Shown here: one piece after another, positions 5,986 through 7,041 of the stretch
How the letters are laid out: each line of letters begins with the position of its first letter
Position numbering within the stretch: the stretch's first letter is position 1
Assembly (NCBI GenBank): GCA_028289805.1
Contig: JANQNI010000155.1
Coordinates: 1-7,041, forward strand
DNA: 7,041 nt
Direction of reading: 5' to 3'
DNA from: Thermoplasmatota archaeon
GTDB lineage: Archaea > Thermoplasmatota > E2 > JACPAO01 > JAHFTW01
Notes under the pieces: generated by a model
What the model was told of the DNA's origin: nothing
Seen by the model: only the letters and a program-made list of their open reading frames with translations
Databases searched by the model: none
Translations under genes and position numbers: made by a program

Positions 5986-6962
5986 ACCTCGCCTCGGACC
6001 TCCGGTCCCGGCTCCGGCAGGACCCGGCCGTCCAACGGCGCAAGCGCACGGCGCGCGGCGCGAAGCAGGCCCGCCCCGAGACCGTCTCCGAGAAGCTCCT
6101 GGACGTCTACGAGAACTTCTGCTACGCCCTGTTGGGTGCCCGCCTCGACCGCAGGCGACGCACCCGCCTCGGCGACACCCTCAAGCAGGCCGGCGTCCAC
6201 CTCAGCCCCGGCCTCTACCTCTCCATGGCCATCGTCAGCGCCGGCTTCGCCGCCCTCCTGCTGACGCCCCTGGCCTCCATCCACTTCGCCCTCGTCGTCG
6301 GCACCCCCCTCTGGCCCCTCCTCGGCCCCGGCCTGGGCCTCGCCTCCGCCGCCCTCGTCGGCGGCGCCTTCCCCGCCGTCGTCAAGACCCGCATCGCCAA
6401 GCGCCGCGAACGCATCGAGAAGGAGATCCCCTTCAGCCTCGGCGAACTCTCCGTCCTCGCCGCCATCGGCCTCAGCCCCATCAACATGATGGCCAAGATG
6501 GCCGAGCGCGACGAGGACCCCGCCATGACGAGCGAGTTCCGCAAGGTCGTCTTCAAGACCCGAATCCAGGGCAAGGACCTCATCACCGCGCTGGCCGAGA
6601 CCGCCCGCGAGTCCCCCAGCAAGCTCCTGCGCGAGACCCTCTGGGACCTCGGCAACATGATCCACCAGGGCAGCAACCTCGCCCAGTACCTCGACGCCCG
6701 CAGCAGCGAGGTGCTGGAGGCCAAGCGCAGCAAGCAGACCCAGTTCATCGACACCCTCGGCACCTTCGGCGACATGTACGTCACCGGCGTCCTGCTCAGC
6801 GTCATCTTCCTCGGCATGGGCGCCTTCCTCATCGACGCCCTCGGCACCGGCGCCGGACTCACCGGCACCTTCCTCCTCTCCGCCCTCGCCTACTTCCTCA
6901 TCCCCACCATCGTGGTCGTCGTCGCCATCCTCCTCTCCACCGCCCACGCGAGGGTCGACTGA
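5982..6962 (+). CDS. TadC/GspF-like membrane platform protein (T2SSF domain)
   Basis: 326 residues. The ATG at 5982 overlaps the ATPase stop (ATGA), implying translational coupling and fixing the start. The family forms the membrane platform on which the ATPase acts to add pilin subunits. The sequence shows a basic N-terminal region (about 1-75, rich in Arg/Lys), hydrophobic segments near 77-98 and 103-133, a cytoplasmic helical T2SSF-type region (about 135-262, including KRRERIEKEIPFSLGELSVLA and a late SSEVLEAKRSKQ), then membrane segments near 265-287 and 292-318. Only one T2SSF unit is present, as in TadC, whereas archaellum FlaJ and many archaeal pilus platforms carry two and are longer. 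Either it dimerises or the next gene supplies another part. It is very rich in GCC, CTC and GTC codons. The family call is confident; the exact system is inferred. Confidence 0.87.
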   Translation: MNLASDLRSRLRQDPAVQRRKRTARGAKQARPETVSEKLLDVYENFCYALLGARLDRRRRTRLGDTLKQAGVHLSPGLYLSMAIVSAGFAALLLTPLASIHFALVVGTPLWPLLGPGLGLASAALVGGAFPAVVKTRIAKRRERIEKEIPFSLGELSVLAAIGLSPINMMAKMAERDEDPAMTSEFRKVVFKTRIQGKDLITALAETARESPSKLLRETLWDLGNMIHQGSNLAQYLDARSSEVLEAKRSKQTQFIDTLGTFGDMYVTGVLLSVIFLGMGAFLIDALGTGAGLTGTFLLSALAYFLIPTIVVVVAILLSTAHARVD

Positions 6963-7041
6963 TGCGCCCCGCCCGGCCCCTCCTGGTCCTCGTGCTGGCG
7001 TCGCTGCTGGCCCCCGCCGCCCAGGCAGCGCCCCCCGCCTT
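6962..7041 (+). CDS. Start of a secreted protein, cut by the window edge
   Basis: Only 26 codons are visible. The ATG at 6962-6964 overlaps the platform gene's TGA by one base (TGATG), so it belongs to the same operon. The residues read MRPARPLLVLVLASLLAPAA then QAAPPA: a basic start, a hydrophobic core from about residue 7 and an AQA site, which make a Sec signal peptide likely cut after Ala22. The product is exported rather than processed as a prepilin. Its function cannot be told from this fragment. Confidence 0.7.
   Translation, partial: MRPARPLLVLVLASLLAPAAQAAPPA

Noticed and set aside
5934..6947. A 337-codon minus-strand frame opposite the platform gene, very rich in Glu and Gly
   Set aside because: Its E/G/A/D-rich composition is just the reverse complement of CTC, GCC and GTC codons in membrane segments. 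There is no start context, and the plus gene is well supported.
4285..6962. Archaellum motor (FlaI/FlaJ) identity for the ATPase and platform pair
   Set aside because: No flagellin-type protein or archaellum accessory gene is seen, and the platform has only one T2SSF unit. The general pilus/secretion family is the safer call.
1..7041. CRISPR array, tRNA, rRNA, insertion sequence or attachment site
   Set aside because: No regularly spaced direct repeats with unique spacers, no cloverleaf-like segments, no transposase frame and no flanking terminal repeats were seen. The repeats present are protein-level Ig units.

Overview
The window looks like chromosomal DNA from a GC-rich archaeon. The archaeal signs are a prepilin with the VSPVV-type N-terminus, a VirB11/FlaI-family secretion ATPase with archaeal motif spellings, and short AT-rich islands with TATA-like boxes in otherwise GC-rich DNA. 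Shine-Dalgarno-like sequences precede the genes. A Thermoplasmatota-like euryarchaeon is my best guess, but it is only an inference. Leu codons TTA and CTA and Ser codon TCA are absent or nearly so in the four long genes. This leaves long open but meaningless frames on the opposite strands, and it suggests all four genes share one codon regime.

Layout. Positions 1-2713 (minus) hold the first 904 residues of a secreted surface protein: a Sec-type signal peptide, seven tandem Ig-like repeats with an F-S-E-P-V signature, acidic calcium-type loops, and the start of a fibronectin III-like domain. Positions 2714-2926 are a spacer with a candidate terminator, a G-run block and a TATA-like box. Positions 2927-4063 (minus) encode a 378-residue protein that joins an archaeal type IV prepilin N-terminus to a PstS-like (phosphate-type) solute-binding domain. 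Positions 4064-4284 are a divergent control region with a strongly foldable leader on the minus side and a TATA box plus a short palindrome on the plus side. Positions 4285-5985 (plus) encode the pilus assembly ATPase. Positions 5982-6962 encode a TadC/GspF-like membrane platform protein that overlaps the ATPase (ATGA). From 6962 the start of a third, secreted gene runs off the window.

How they may work together. The ATPase and the platform protein are the two core cytoplasmic and membrane parts of an archaeal type IV pilus-like machine. The divergent gene encodes a protein with a prepilin-type N-terminus whose mature head is a binding protein. The simplest joint reading is a machine that displays or assembles solute-binding proteins at the cell surface. 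This is similar in concept to the Sulfolobus bindosome system, but here the domain is phosphate-type and the host is apparently a euryarchaeon. No prepilin peptidase and no PstC, PstA or PstB permease gene is visible, so both partnerships are inferred from domain content and position.
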